A DNA stretch of 32,754 nucleotides. Origin: an uncultured Bacteroidales bacterium (GTDB lineage Bacteria > Bacteroidota > Bacteroidia > Bacteroidales > FEN-979). Shown piece after piece: positions 10,891 through 21,401 of the stretch. A program made the translations under genes and the position numbers. The stretch covers positions 1-32,754 of the forward strand of contig CAIYES010000131.1 of NCBI GenBank assembly GCA_903925275.1. Direction: 5' to 3'. Below the pieces are notes generated by a model. It had not been told where the DNA came from, made no database searches, and saw only the letters and a list, made by a program, of their open reading frames with translations. Each line of letters opens with the position of its first letter. Positions within the stretch are counted from its first letter, which is position 1.

Positions 10891-12306
10891 ATGAATAAAC
10901 GGTTACAGGTTATTAAATATGTTGCCACCGATATCTTTTCGGCTTTTATTGCCTGGACATTGTTCTTTATTTATCGAAAATATGCAGTTGATCACCAGAT
11001 ATTTTCACATCTGGATGATATTTTCAAGGATAAAAAGCTTTACTACGGGGTTACCATTATTCCGATTTTTTGGTTAATACTGTACACCCTTATCGGGACG
11101 TACAGGAAGATATACCGAAAAGCCAGGTTGCGGGAATTTGCGCAAACATTTTTAATCACCATTATTGGTGTTACCATACTGTTTTTTACCCTGATCCTCG
11201 ATGATGTCATCATCAACCAGCATACCTATATCGAGTTCTTTTTTATCCTGTTGCTCCTTCATCTTTTTTTTACCGGTTCCTTCCGGTTCTTTCTTACTTC
11301 ACGGGCTGCCTATAAAATCCATTATAAAATCATAGGTTTTAACACCATTATCATCGGAAGCAACGGGAATGCAGTATCTATATACAATGAGATTGAAAAC
11401 CAGGAAAAATCCTCGGGAAACCAATTTGTCGGATTTATTAATGTTGAAGGTTACAGCCAATACAAATTAGCTGAATCGATCCCTCATCTGGGGGGATTAC
11501 AAGATCTATACAGACTTGTAAAAGAACTCGCGATTGAAGAAGTAATCATTGCCATTGAGCATTCCGAAAACCATACCATTGAAAATATCATCACCCAGCT
11601 CGAAGACACTGATGTTGTGATCAAAATTATTCCGGCAATGCAGGATATATTAATGGGTTCTGTAAAGACAACTTCTATCTTTCACGCCCCGCTCATTCAG
11701 ATCTACCCCGACCTGATGCCTGACTGGCAGATGTCGCTTAAAAGGATTCTTGATCTTGTAATCTCAATTATTTGCCTGCTTTTGTTGGCTCCGATGATGA
11801 TCATTACGGCCATCATCATCAAACTGACTTCACCGGGTACTGTTTTCTTTTCACAGGAACGAATCGGCATCAAAGGGAAACCTTTTACCATGCATAAATT
11901 CAGGACTATGTACAAAGATGCTGAAGACAATGGCCCGCAATTATCCTCGAAAAATGATCCAAGGATTACCCGCTTTGGAAGGTTCCTCAGGCAATTCCGG
12001 ATCGACGAAATTCCCCAGTTTTATACGGTGCTTAAAGGCGATATGAGCCTTGTAGGACCACGACCTGAACGGAAGTTCTATATTGACCTCATTACACAGC
12101 AGGCGCCGCATTACCGGTTGCTCCATAAGGTAAAGCCAGGAATCACTTCGTGGGGCCAGGTAAAATATGGCTATGCCGAAAATCTTGAACAGATGATCGA
12201 ACGCCTCAAGTTTGACATCCTCTATATTGAGAACATGTCGCTGGCGATGGATTTCAAGATTTTAATTTATACCATCCTTATCATTATTCAGGGTCGGGGC
12301 AAATAG
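10891..12306 (+). CDS. Exopolysaccharide biosynthesis polyprenyl glycosylphosphotransferase (sugar transferase)
   Basis: N-terminal TM segments, nucleotide-binding-like region, C-terminal RILDLVISIICLLLLAPMMIITAIIIKLTSPGTVFFSQERIGIKGKPFTMHKFRTM...DEIPQFYTVLKGDMSLVGPRPE. Confidence 0.93.
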   Translation: MNKRLQVIKYVATDIFSAFIAWTLFFIYRKYAVDHQIFSHLDDIFKDKKLYYGVTIIPIFWLILYTLIGTYRKIYRKARLREFAQTFLITIIGVTILFFTLILDDVIINQHTYIEFFFILLLLHLFFTGSFRFFLTSRAAYKIHYKIIGFNTIIIGSNGNAVSIYNEIENQEKSSGNQFVGFINVEGYSQYKLAESIPHLGGLQDLYRLVKELAIEEVIIAIEHSENHTIENIITQLEDTDVVIKIIPAMQDILMGSVKTTSIFHAPLIQIYPDLMPDWQMSLKRILDLVISIICLLLLAPMMIITAIIIKLTSPGTVFFSQERIGIKGKPFTMHKFRTMYKDAEDNGPQLSSKNDPRITRFGRFLRQFRIDEIPQFYTVLKGDMSLVGPRPERKFYIDLITQQAPHYRLLHKVKPGITSWGQVKYGYAENLEQMIERLKFDILYIENMSLAMDFKILIYTILIIIQGRGK

Positions 12307-12367
12307 ATGAGCCGCTAATTTTTCCATTATTTCGGTTGAATTTCCCTTGAGAAAAATATCTGTAACC

Positions 12368-12412
12368 CACCCCAACCCCTTGCCTAAATAAGCGAGGGGC
12401 AGGGATAGGTGG
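12368..12412. repeat. GC-rich imperfect inverted repeat, REP-like
   Basis: CCACCCCAACCCCTtgcctaaataagcgAGGGGCAGGGATAGGTGG in the spacer between convergent genes. Confidence 0.55.
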
Positions 12413-12415
12413 AAA

Positions 12416-14506
12416 TTACTTCAGCCATTTATCCAGCCAGTTATAGAATGTACGCTGCCATAAAATTCCATTTTGTGGTTTGAGTACCCAATGGTTTTCA
12501 TCTGGGAAATAGAGGAATTCGGCAGGGATACCACGCAAGGTGGCAGCATTGAACGCTTGCATTCCTTGTGTCGCCACGATCCGGTAATCAAGTTCGCCAT
12601 GAATTACCAAAATGGGTGTATCCCAGTTTTGAACAAACCGGTGGGGAGAGTTTGCATATGATTGCTGGGCAATTTTATTGTTTTTATCCCAGAAAGGTCC
12701 ACCAAGATCCCAATTAACAAACCACATCTCTTCGGTTTCAAGGTATTGGGATTCCAGGTTAAACATTCCATCGTGCGCAATAAATGCCTTGAAACGTTTG
12801 TTATGGTTGCCTGCCAGCCAGTACACCGAAAAACCGCCATAGCTGGCGCCAATGCATCCAAGTTTATCTTTGTCAACATATGGTTCTTTAGTCATTGCAT
12901 CAATGGCACTCAGATAATCTTTCATGTTCTGGCCGCCATAATCACCACTGATCTGTTCGTTCCATGCCTGTCCAAAACCAGGTAGTCCGCGACGGTTGGG
13001 AGCTACAATGATGTATCCGTTGGCAGCCATCATCTGGAAGTTCCAGCGAAATGACCAAAACTGGCTTACAGTGCTTTGCGGGCCACCTTCGCAGTAAAGC
13101 AGGGTAGGGTACTTTTTCGACGGATCAAAATGGGGTGGATAAATGATCCAGGTATGCATGTCTTTTTTATCGGAAGTCTTGATCCAGCGCTGTTCAATGG
13201 GAGCAATGGCAAGTTTATCCAACAGATCCTTGTTGGTTGTAGTGATCTGGATGTCTTTCCCGGTTACCGGATTCACCGAGTAAAGTTCTACCGGCATCGA
13301 CATCGACATCCGGGAGGCAATAAGTTTATCTCCGGCATGGATCACACCCGTATAATTGTGTATCCCCTCTGTGATCTTGGTTATTTTGTTATCGGCCACA
13401 TCAAGCCTGTAAATTTCATCTGTCGCATGATAATCGCTGATAAAGAAAATTGATTTATTGTCATCACTCCAGGCAAGGCTTTCGGCATTCTGATCAAAAT
13501 CTTTGGTAAAATCTGTTTTCGTTTTCGCGGCGCAATCATAAACAAACAACCTGTTCTTGTCCGATTCATAGCCGTCGCGTTCCATGCTCTGCCAGGCGAT
13601 TTTTTGGCCGTCGGGCGAATATACCGGCGCTACGTCATATCCCATCATGCCGTCACTTATATTTGTCGTATTTCCACTTTCAATTTCATAAAGGTAAATA
13701 TCAGAATTGGTTGATTTGGCATATTCAACTCCTTTCTTTTTCCGGCAGGTATACGCAATAACTTTGCTGTCGGGACTCCAGGTAATTTGTTCCATACCGC
13801 CAAATGGCATCAACGGGGATTCAAAGGGTTCATTCAGCAAAATATCTTTTCCCTTGGTGATCATGCCCGATGCCAGGTCGGTGAAAAATATATGGCTGTA
13901 AGCCTGTACCCAGGTATCCCAATGCCGGTACATGAGATCGTTGTAAATTCTTCCACTTGCTTTCGGAAGATCGGTATACAGATTATTCAACTGTTTCTCA
14001 GAAGTGACATCAGCAGTATAAAGAAGTTTCTTCATATCCGGAGCATATTTGTAACCGTTGATCCCGTTTTCGATATTGGTAATCTGCTTGCGGTTGTTCC
14101 CGTCACTATCCATTTCCCAAAGCTGCATCGATCCGGTTTCTGCCGACATGAAAGTGATTTTCGTGCCGTCAGGGGTCCACATAGCCTGATATTCGCTGAA
14201 TCTGGTGGTGGTAATTCGCTTGAAATCCTGTCCCCCGGTTCCGATGGTATACAATTCGCGGTTTCCCTTGTTTTGAGCAATATCATAGTAGGTGACCCCA
14301 TATAAAATGGTTTTCTTGTCGGGAGAGAGTTCCGGTTCGCTTAACCTTCCAAAACTCCACAATACTTCAGGAGTCATCAGATCACTTTTGAGCTCAATAT
14401 TTTGTTTTTCAATAATTGGGGATGCCTCTGCTTCTTTCTCTTTTGGTTTGCAGGAATTGAAACCTGCAATGAGGGCGACTAACAGAATTAATGTAATTTT
14501 TCTCAT
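12416..14506 (-). CDS. S9 family (prolyl oligopeptidase/DPP-like) peptidase, predicted lipoprotein
   Basis: Lipobox-like LIAGFNSC; TolB-like beta-propeller; catalytic motifs GASYGGFSVYW, HGELDYRIV and ENHWV. Confidence 0.93.
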   Translation of the reverse strand: MRKITLILLVALIAGFNSCKPKEKEAEASPIIEKQNIELKSDLMTPEVLWSFGRLSEPELSPDKKTILYGVTYYDIAQNKGNRELYTIGTGGQDFKRITTTRFSEYQAMWTPDGTKITFMSAETGSMQLWEMDSDGNNRKQITNIENGINGYKYAPDMKKLLYTADVTSEKQLNNLYTDLPKASGRIYNDLMYRHWDTWVQAYSHIFFTDLASGMITKGKDILLNEPFESPLMPFGGMEQITWSPDSKVIAYTCRKKKGVEYAKSTNSDIYLYEIESGNTTNISDGMMGYDVAPVYSPDGQKIAWQSMERDGYESDKNRLFVYDCAAKTKTDFTKDFDQNAESLAWSDDNKSIFFISDYHATDEIYRLDVADNKITKITEGIHNYTGVIHAGDKLIASRMSMSMPVELYSVNPVTGKDIQITTTNKDLLDKLAIAPIEQRWIKTSDKKDMHTWIIYPPHFDPSKKYPTLLYCEGGPQSTVSQFWSFRWNFQMMAANGYIIVAPNRRGLPGFGQAWNEQISGDYGGQNMKDYLSAIDAMTKEPYVDKDKLGCIGASYGGFSVYWLAGNHNKRFKAFIAHDGMFNLESQYLETEEMWFVNWDLGGPFWDKNNKIAQQSYANSPHRFVQNWDTPILVIHGELDYRIVATQGMQAFNAATLRGIPAEFLYFPDENHWVLKPQNGILWQRTFYNWLDKWLK

Positions 14507-14525
14507 GGTTGTTGATTTAATTGGT

Positions 14526-14903
14526 TTATAATATTTTGGGAAGAAACAGGATGAGTCCGATGATTACCGCAGTAATTGCGGCAATGAGCACAGCTCCGGC
14601 TGCAAGATCTTTTACTATTCCGGCATGCTCCTGGTAATCGGGAGAAACAAAATCGACTAATTTTTCGATAGCCGTATTCATTGCTTCCATGGAGATGACC
14701 AAACCCATGGTGAGCACGAGTATACACCATTCGGCACTGCTTAAGCGGGCAACGAGGCCACATATTACGACGATGACCCCCACTCCGAGATGTATCCTGA
14801 AATTATACTGGCTGCGGATGTTATATTTCAATCCGTTGAATGCAAATACAAAGCTGCGCAATCGCCCAGAAACTGTGAATTTTTTTTCCCGGATGTGTGT
14901 CAT
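14526..14903 (-). CDS. Diacylglycerol kinase (prokaryotic DgkA family)
   Basis: FAFNGLKYNIRSQYNFRIHLGVGVIV...EWCILVLTMGLVISMEAMNTAIEKLVDFVSPDYQEHAGIVKDLAAGAVLIAAI. Confidence 0.95.
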   Translation of the reverse strand: MTHIREKKFTVSGRLRSFVFAFNGLKYNIRSQYNFRIHLGVGVIVVICGLVARLSSAEWCILVLTMGLVISMEAMNTAIEKLVDFVSPDYQEHAGIVKDLAAGAVLIAAITAVIIGLILFLPKIL

Positions 14904-17900
14904 TTAAATCGGATCGTTAAGGTAATTCCCCAGGATAGCCATCAATTCACGTGCATCGATGGGTTTTGATATGTAGTTGTCGCATCCTGCAGCAACACTT
15001 TTTTCCCGTTCTCCTTTCAGGGCGTATGCAGTTTGAGCAATGATGGGTAGGTTAACATGGTCTTTTTTTATCATCCTGGTTGTTTCATAACCATCCATAA
15101 TTGGCATCCTGATGTCCATCAGTACCAGGTCAAACTGCTGGCTATTGCATAATTCGATGGCTTGTACTCCATTTTTTGCCCAGAATAATTTAACACTGGT
15201 GTGCCTCAGCATTCTGTCCAGCAATATGAAATTTGAATCTTCATCTTCAACAACGAGGATGGTTTTTTCTGCCCAGTTAAATCCTGCTGAGGTAAGCGGC
15301 TTTGGTACAACTGTTTTGGCCAGTTTGGAAAAATTGAAATGCAGGGGTAGCGTAACGTAAAATGTAGTCCCTTTGCCACGTTCAGACTCCATGCTGATTT
15401 GACCGCCTAAAAGATGTGTCAGGTTTCTTGAAATGGTCAGGCCAAGGCCTGCTCCGCCGTATTTTCGGGTGGCGGTATCATCAACCTGCCGGAAACGTTC
15501 AAAAATGACATCATGCATTTCAGCGGAAATACCAATGCCGGTGTCCTGCACAAAAAATTCAATAAAGAGGGATGATTCGATATGCTTTATTTTATAGCCA
15601 AATTCAACATGACCTTCGTCGGTGAATTTTAGTCCGTTCTCAATGAGGTTGGTCATGATCTGCCGCAGTCGGTTCGCATCGGTCAGAATGGTGAAATCCG
15701 GATCGTTGTTATCAGGTATATAATTCAGTGCAACCTCAGTTTTATTGGTTTTGCGCTTCACCTCATTCATCGTAACAATGAGATTTGTCATCAAAACATT
15801 GATCTGACATTCCTTGATATCAATTTTGATCTGACCTGACTCGATTTTGGCAACATCGATGATGTCGTCGATAATACGCATAAGATCATTACCGCGTTCC
15901 TGGATTATCTGAATGAATTCTAATCGCTCCTCATCCGACAATTCCGGATCAGATAACAGCGAGGAAAATCCTAAAATGGCATTCATCGGTGTACGGATTT
16001 CATGCGACATATTGGCGAGGAAGGCAGACTTCAGTTTATCTGATCCTTCAGCCTTTTCTTTGGCAGCGATCAGATTTTTTTCGATGCCTTTCCGGTCGGT
16101 GATGTCGCGATAGATCCCATATCCTCCTACAACATGTTCATTGATGGTGATTGGTGTAAAGAGGAACGAAACATCGATCAGATGACCATCCTTTTGACTT
16201 CTCCGGGTTTCGATTTCTGTGGTAGTGCTATGAAAGATATCTGTTGTTTTTTTGACCGGTTCGAGCTCATTTTCAGGTTCAGAATTCAGATCCACAATGT
16301 TTTTATCGAGAATTTCACTTTGTGAATATCCGAACAGTTTCAAAAATTCCGAATTGACTTTGACAATTTTCCCTAAACTATCGGTCATGATGATAGCTTC
16401 AGGGCTTCCTTCAAAAAGTTGATCCAGGTAAGCCTTTTCCTTTTGAAATGATTCTTCAACTCCTTTTTTTGAGATGGTTGTTGCGATATTATCGGCGACG
16501 AACTTAAGCAATTCCAGATCACGCATGGAGTATTGACGAGGATCTGTGTAGCTCTGAACGGCAATCACACCTATTACTTTGTTTGCGATAATCAGTGGAA
16601 CGCCAAGCCATACCTTTGAAGGAGTGCCTACAATTTCGATTTTCCCTGTACGGGCAAGCTCTTTGATGGCCTTATCAGTTGCAAGCAGCGGAGTTCGTGA
16701 CTTGATAACATAGGCAGTTAACGTTTTTCCTGCCGGGAATGCTTCAAATTTATCTTTTGAGTCGACCTGAAAAGGGAGCGTAATTGTATCAGAATTTTCA
16801 TCATACATTGCCAGATAAAAATTCTCAACATCGATGATCCTTCCAAGGTTTTCGTGGATAGATTTGAAAACTTCATCAATGGTATTTGAAGTATACGAGG
16901 CTTTTGAAATTTCAAACAACACCTTCTGGATCAGTTCAGCATGTTTGTGTTCTGAGACATCAGAAATAAACCCCTCAATATAAATTATATCCCCTTCGTC
17001 CTTGGTGATGCGTTTACCTTTTTCCCAAACCCATTTAATTTTTCCATCGGCACATTTTATCTGGTATTCAAGGATGTAGGGCTTGTTTGTACTTACTCCC
17101 AGCTGTACTTCATTCCAAACCCGTTCCTGATCTTCAGGAACAATCAGGTCGTTGTATGAAAGCTGTTTATTAAAAACGAGATCTTCCGGTAAATATCCTG
17201 TTAACTCGAAGCAACCGTCGCTGATAAATTCCATTGTCCAGTTGCGATCATTGCGACACCGGTAAACCATCCCTGGCAGATTGTCGAGCATCGTGGTAAA
17301 CTGCCTTTTCGATTCAGAGAGTTCTCCTATTTTTTTTCTTCGTTCGGAAACATCAATAAATGTTTCGAGTACAATGGGTTTAGTGCCAAATTTGAAGGCA
17401 ACCGACCATTTAAGAATGGGAATTTCAGTGCCGTTTTTATGGTAGAGAATGCATTCATTGCGCACTGCAACTCCTTCCTGGGCTGGACTTGACCCGATTC
17501 CATTATCACTGTATGAAATTCTGTCACGGCTGGGGGTGTGCAAAAGTTCCTGACAGCTGGTAAATCCCATCAATGAAACTCCTGTTTTGTTGATCATGTG
17601 GATATTTTCATCTTCCCCGACGATCATAAACCCAAAAGGAATTGCATCAAAAAGGGGTTGCAGCTTTTCAAACTCCACTAGTTCTTCCTTCTCAGAATGG
17701 TGCTTTCCTGATGCTTCAGTTGGTGTCTTGCCGCATTCCGCGTTAACTTCATGTGCTGTTCCTGCCTCATCAAGTGACTGATATTCTGAGGGTAAATTAT
17801 GAAAAAGGCGACGAAACCTTTCCAATTCTTTTAACAAATCTACATTAACCTTTCGGAGATTGTCCAATTCTTCTTTTTGATCATTCATTTGTGAGATCAG

Positions 17901-17909
17901 ATTAAACAA
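14904..17909 (-). CDS. Hybrid sensor histidine kinase/response regulator with PAS and GAF domains
   Basis: PAS repeats, GAF region, HisKA MSHEIRTPMNAILGFSSLLSD, HATPase GLGLTISRNLTHLLGG, receiver VLMDIRMPIMDGYETTRMI. Confidence 0.95.
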   Translation of the reverse strand: MFNLISQMNDQKEELDNLRKVNVDLLKELERFRRLFHNLPSEYQSLDEAGTAHEVNAECGKTPTEASGKHHSEKEELVEFEKLQPLFDAIPFGFMIVGEDENIHMINKTGVSLMGFTSCQELLHTPSRDRISYSDNGIGSSPAQEGVAVRNECILYHKNGTEIPILKWSVAFKFGTKPIVLETFIDVSERRKKIGELSESKRQFTTMLDNLPGMVYRCRNDRNWTMEFISDGCFELTGYLPEDLVFNKQLSYNDLIVPEDQERVWNEVQLGVSTNKPYILEYQIKCADGKIKWVWEKGKRITKDEGDIIYIEGFISDVSEHKHAELIQKVLFEISKASYTSNTIDEVFKSIHENLGRIIDVENFYLAMYDENSDTITLPFQVDSKDKFEAFPAGKTLTAYVIKSRTPLLATDKAIKELARTGKIEIVGTPSKVWLGVPLIIANKVIGVIAVQSYTDPRQYSMRDLELLKFVADNIATTISKKGVEESFQKEKAYLDQLFEGSPEAIIMTDSLGKIVKVNSEFLKLFGYSQSEILDKNIVDLNSEPENELEPVKKTTDIFHSTTTEIETRRSQKDGHLIDVSFLFTPITINEHVVGGYGIYRDITDRKGIEKNLIAAKEKAEGSDKLKSAFLANMSHEIRTPMNAILGFSSLLSDPELSDEERLEFIQIIQERGNDLMRIIDDIIDVAKIESGQIKIDIKECQINVLMTNLIVTMNEVKRKTNKTEVALNYIPDNNDPDFTILTDANRLRQIMTNLIENGLKFTDEGHVEFGYKIKHIESSLFIEFFVQDTGIGISAEMHDVIFERFRQVDDTATRKYGGAGLGLTISRNLTHLLGGQISMESERGKGTTFYVTLPLHFNFSKLAKTVVPKPLTSAGFNWAEKTILVVEDEDSNFILLDRMLRHTSVKLFWAKNGVQAIELCNSQQFDLVLMDIRMPIMDGYETTRMIKKDHVNLPIIAQTAYALKGEREKSVAAGCDNYISKPIDARELMAILGNYLNDPI

Positions 17910-17915
17910 TGATGC

Positions 17916-18479
17916 TTATAAATATCGTCTTACCTGTGCGGTATAATTCGTCCAATCTTTGCCAAACCTGCGGGTCAGAAAAAGCTCTTCCCCTTTGATA
18001 ATCTGGTGATGGATATATACTCCATAAATGGTAAATACGATGTTTATCAAATCGATAAAATATAAGCAGGATGCAATACAAATAAGATATATCCCTAAAT
18101 ACAAAGGGTTCCTGCTTAACAGGTAAATACCCTTTGTTTGTAATGATGTTTCTTCCCTGGGCAATCCTACTTTTAAGGATCCGCCCAAACCAACAATAGA
18201 AAATATGACAATGATGACGCCAATCCAAAGTATGCCTGCAGCAATCCAACAAAGGAAAACCGGACTTGGAAAGTACCCTGTTTTCGGCATAATGGCTTTC
18301 AAAATAAACAATGCCCAGGTTGTAAAAATGGCAACTTTACCTGAAAAAAAATAATATTTGTCAATTGAAGGCTTTCCCATGAATTCAGATCCTTCGCTTC
18401 TGATTCTTACTGCCTGAAAGAAAAAAACTACTCCCAGCAAGGTGAAAGCTAGCAATACGACATAGCTGTACAGTGGCAT
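17916..18479 (-). CDS. Membrane methyltransferase, isoprenylcysteine carboxyl methyltransferase/PEMT-like
   Basis: Several TM segments and RNPLYLGIYLICIASCLYF...GEELFLTRRFGKDWTNYTAQVRRYL. Confidence 0.75.
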   Translation of the reverse strand: MPLYSYVVLLAFTLLGVVFFFQAVRIRSEGSEFMGKPSIDKYYFFSGKVAIFTTWALFILKAIMPKTGYFPSPVFLCWIAAGILWIGVIIVIFSIVGLGGSLKVGLPREETSLQTKGIYLLSRNPLYLGIYLICIASCLYFIDLINIVFTIYGVYIHHQIIKGEELFLTRRFGKDWTNYTAQVRRYL

Positions 18480-18558
18480 TTTTTTGTTCGTAAATGTATG
18501 TAAAATTCTGGTTTTAGCTGAGACTTCGCGGGTATATTTTTCATGATGGGATAATCCT

Positions 18559-18566
18559 TACCTTTG
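18559..18566 (+). promoter_or_regulatory. Candidate Bacteroidota -7 element (TAnnTTTG)
   Basis: TACCTTTG, 19 bp upstream of ATG 18586; same octamer as at 8858. Confidence 0.5.
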
Positions 18567-18585
18567 CCAAACACTTGCACAATCC

Positions 18586-20454
18586 ATGTCCACTGTCCTT
18601 CAAGTTGAAAATCTTGCCCGTTCCTATGGAGAAAAGAATCTGTTTGAAAATATTTCATTCGTTTTAAGCCAATCGCAAAAGGTGGCTTTGATAGCCAGAA
18701 ACGGTGCTGGTAAAAGCAGTCTGTTAAATATTATTGCCGGGCTTGAACCTTGCGATTCGGGCACTGTGACTATGTTTAACCGCAACTCCTTTGAATACCT
18801 GAAGCAGGAACCTGAAATGACCCTTGAGAATACTGTTTTTGAGGAGGTCTATTCCCATTCCAACGATATCCAGCGGGCAATTCTCACCTATGAACATGTT
18901 ATAAAGGGTAACGACAAGGATTTGATTCAAAATGCCATCGCACAGATGGATGCTATCCAGGGGTGGGAATATGAAACACGTGTCAGGCAAATCCTTACAC
19001 AACTTAAATTGCCCGATCTTGATCAGAAAATCAGTGAATTATCGGGTGGGCAGTTAAAACGTGTAGCCCTGGCAAAAGTGTTGATCACTGAACCAACTTT
19101 TCTGATCCTCGACGAGCCAACCAATCACCTTGATGTCGAGATGATTGAATGGCTGGAGGAGTACCTTTCAAAAAGCAGCATTACCCTGCTGATGGTGACC
19201 CACGACCGCTATTTTCTCGATCTGGTATGCAATGAGGTTCTGGAAATGGAGAATGCGGCCATTTACAGATATAAAGGAAATTACTCCTATTTCATAGAGA
19301 AGCAGGCTGAACGTCTTGATATTCAAAACAAGGAGACCGAACGGGCTCAGAATTTGATGCGGACAGAGCAGGAGTGGATGCGTCGCATGCCAAAAGCCCG
19401 AACCACCAAAGCCAAGGCCAGGATTGATAGTTTTTATGAGTTGCAGGAGAAGGCATCGAATAAAATTTTTGAAGAACGGATGAACCTGAACATCGAAGGG
19501 GTTCGCATGGGAAATAAAATTCTCGAAATCAATGATGTTTCTTTCAAATGGGGTGAACTGGCTATTTTGAAGGGATTCACCTACACCTTCAAACGTGGTG
19601 AAAAAGTCGGGATCGTCGGGAAAAACGGTTCGGGTAAATCCACCTTCCTCGATATCATCACCGGGAGAATCAGGCCACAGAAAGGCCACATCCAGACCGG
19701 TGAAACAATTCAGTACGGGTATTACAAACAGCAAGGGCTTGTCTTTAATGACCAGACAAAGGTGATCGATGTTGTGAAGGAAATTGCCGAAGTTGTCAGA
19801 ATCGGCAATGGTGATACCATTACGGCTGCTGCATTCCTCAATTATTTCATGTTTCCGTATCCATCGCATTTTCAACAGGTTTATAAACTGAGTGGAGGGG
19901 AGAAGCGAAGGCTTTATCTTGTTACTGTGCTCATGCGCAGCCCGAATTTTTTGATCCTCGACGAACCTACCAACGACCTTGATATTCTGACGCTCAATGT
20001 GCTGGAAGATTATCTCTCTTCTTTCAATGGTTGTGTGATCGTTGTGACCCATGACCGGTATTTTCTCGATAAGATCGTTGATCATCTGTTTGTATTTGAG
20101 GGCGATGGAATAATCAAGGATTTTCCCGGCAATTACACGCAGTACAAGTTTTGGCGTGATGAACTCAAGCGGAAAGCTCAACTGCAAAAACGCGTTGCGG
20201 TTCAAAAAACCGAAATTCCAAAACCGCCTTTGGTCACTTCCAATAAACTTTCTTTCAAAGAAAAACGTGAACTTGGCAATCTGGAGCAGGAGATAGCCGC
20301 ACTGGAAGAAGAAAAGTCCGCAATTGAGACCCGGCTGCAATCGGGAAACCTGACTCCTGCTGAACTGAAGCAACAATCGGAGCGGTGGGCAGCGATTATT
20401 CCTGACATTGAAACCAAGACCGAGCGCTGGATGGAACTCAGCGAAAGGGATTAA
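18586..20454 (+). CDS. ABC-F family ATP-binding protein
   Basis: Two ABC domains: NGAGKSSLLNIIAG / LSGGQLKRVALAKVL / LILDEPTNHLD and NGSGKSTFLDIITG / LSGGEKRRLYLVTVL / LILDEPTNDLD; no TM segments. Confidence 0.95.
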   Translation: MSTVLQVENLARSYGEKNLFENISFVLSQSQKVALIARNGAGKSSLLNIIAGLEPCDSGTVTMFNRNSFEYLKQEPEMTLENTVFEEVYSHSNDIQRAILTYEHVIKGNDKDLIQNAIAQMDAIQGWEYETRVRQILTQLKLPDLDQKISELSGGQLKRVALAKVLITEPTFLILDEPTNHLDVEMIEWLEEYLSKSSITLLMVTHDRYFLDLVCNEVLEMENAAIYRYKGNYSYFIEKQAERLDIQNKETERAQNLMRTEQEWMRRMPKARTTKAKARIDSFYELQEKASNKIFEERMNLNIEGVRMGNKILEINDVSFKWGELAILKGFTYTFKRGEKVGIVGKNGSGKSTFLDIITGRIRPQKGHIQTGETIQYGYYKQQGLVFNDQTKVIDVVKEIAEVVRIGNGDTITAAAFLNYFMFPYPSHFQQVYKLSGGEKRRLYLVTVLMRSPNFLILDEPTNDLDILTLNVLEDYLSSFNGCVIVVTHDRYFLDKIVDHLFVFEGDGIIKDFPGNYTQYKFWRDELKRKAQLQKRVAVQKTEIPKPPLVTSNKLSFKEKRELGNLEQEIAALEEEKSAIETRLQSGNLTPAELKQQSERWAAIIPDIETKTERWMELSERD

Positions 20455-20745
20455 CAATCTGTTTCCATTAGTACGTGTGTGAAACAGCGGTACCAGGCAG
20501 GAATAAAAGTCAACTTTTTGATCAAGATCAGTCAGGCCGGGTGTTTTTGACCAAACGATGTTCCATGGCCGTTCAATTTATTTTTTTGTCTCACCAATGA
20601 AAACAGGGCTTAAAATGAATATATTTGCGGGCTGAAAGTTCATGGGTAAATAGGGGTGTTGCTGACATTTTTCTTTTTACAGCAATTTCAGAAAATGAAT
20701 TTTCAGGTGTGAATTAACAATGCAAAAATCGTTTTTGCAGTATTT

Positions 20746-20818
20746 GCGGTAGTAGCTCAGATGGTAGAGCATCAGCTTCCCAAGCTGAGGGTCGTGGGTT
20801 CGATCCCCATTTACCGCT
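20746..20818 (+). tRNA. tRNA-Gly (anticodon CCC); genomic CCA follows at 20819-20821
   Basis: GCGGTAG/TTACCGC acceptor stem, TCAGC-TTCCCAA-GCTGA anticodon arm, GGGTTCGATCC T-arm. Confidence 0.93.
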
Positions 20819-20832
20819 CCAGTAAAATCAAG

Positions 20833-20860
20833 GGTTTCAGAATTTCTGAGACCTTTTTTT
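20833..20860 (+). terminator. Rho-independent terminator after tRNA-Gly
   Basis: GGTTTCAG-aattt-CTGAGACC followed by TTTTTTT. Confidence 0.75.
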
Positions 20861-20941
20861 ATGGCATGTGCCTACAAATACGCCTACAACCAGAGTAAGT
20901 TTTCATTGTGTCAGATATGGTAATATTTAGTGTGAGAAAAT

Positions 20942-20984
20942 AAAAAAAAAGGTTCCCAAAGTGGTACTTATCCACCTGGGAACC
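20942..20984 (-). terminator. Rho-independent terminator (minus strand)
   Basis: Minus strand: GGTTCCCA-g-GTGG-ataagta-CCAC-tt-TGGGAACC then TTTTTTTTT; directly downstream of the decayed DUF932 end. Confidence 0.8.
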
Positions 20985-20999
20985 CTTTCTGACACTATT

Positions 21000-21150
21000 C
21001 TATAACTTCATCAGCCTGTCAAAAACTCTCTGAGAATATTGGGCCGACAATCCTCCCAAAACAATTGATTTCATCTTCACCTCATCATTCCGGAAATTCT
21101 TTACTCTCTGGAATTAGCCAGCCACAGAATAGGATACACCAATGTTAGCC
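21000..21150 (-). pseudogene. Truncated second copy of the 3' end of the DUF932 gene (left boundary set by its stop codon)
   Basis: Minus-strand reading ...GVSYSVAG*FQRVKNFRNDEVKMKSIVLGGLSAQYSQRVFDRLMKL* aligns with GVYNSMAGYFQNVKNFSSEEVKMKSIVLGGLSAQYSQRVFDKLLKY* of the intact gene at 22092-23069; internal TAA and no upstream homologous region. Confidence 0.88.
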
Positions 21151-21401
21151 AAACAAACGATCTTTCACATGGAAGAGTAATAATTTGATCTGTTTTTTAC
21201 ATAAGAGTTTATTTGGTTAAAGCAAATTCCCAAAATATATAATATATCCTTATCCTTGTCCTTGTCCATTTATATTAAAGAAATAGATAGTAACCACAAG
21301 ACTATCATTTCAACGTACAATATATAACCAAAAACACTCATCCAAGTGTAGGTGACAGTCTCAAATACTATAACATGCCTCAGCCTTCAAAATAGAGTTT
21401 T

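Noticed and set aside
13787-14305. 172-aa plus-strand ORF antisense to the S9 peptidase
   Set aside because: Overlaps a well-supported S9 peptidase; no domain signal.
19168-20457. 429-aa minus-strand ORF antisense to the ABC-F gene
   Set aside because: Fully contained in a clear ABC-F coding sequence; sequence has no recognisable domain and looks like a shadow ORF.
20861-20923. Short ORF MACAYKYAYNQSKFSLCQIW after the tRNA as an integrase remnant
   Set aside because: Only 20 codons with no recombinase motif; cannot be supported.
21241-21268. Short hexamer run (tccttatccttgtccttgtcc) as a phase-variation tract
   Set aside because: Only about three imperfect units, and not within or clearly upstream of a supported gene.
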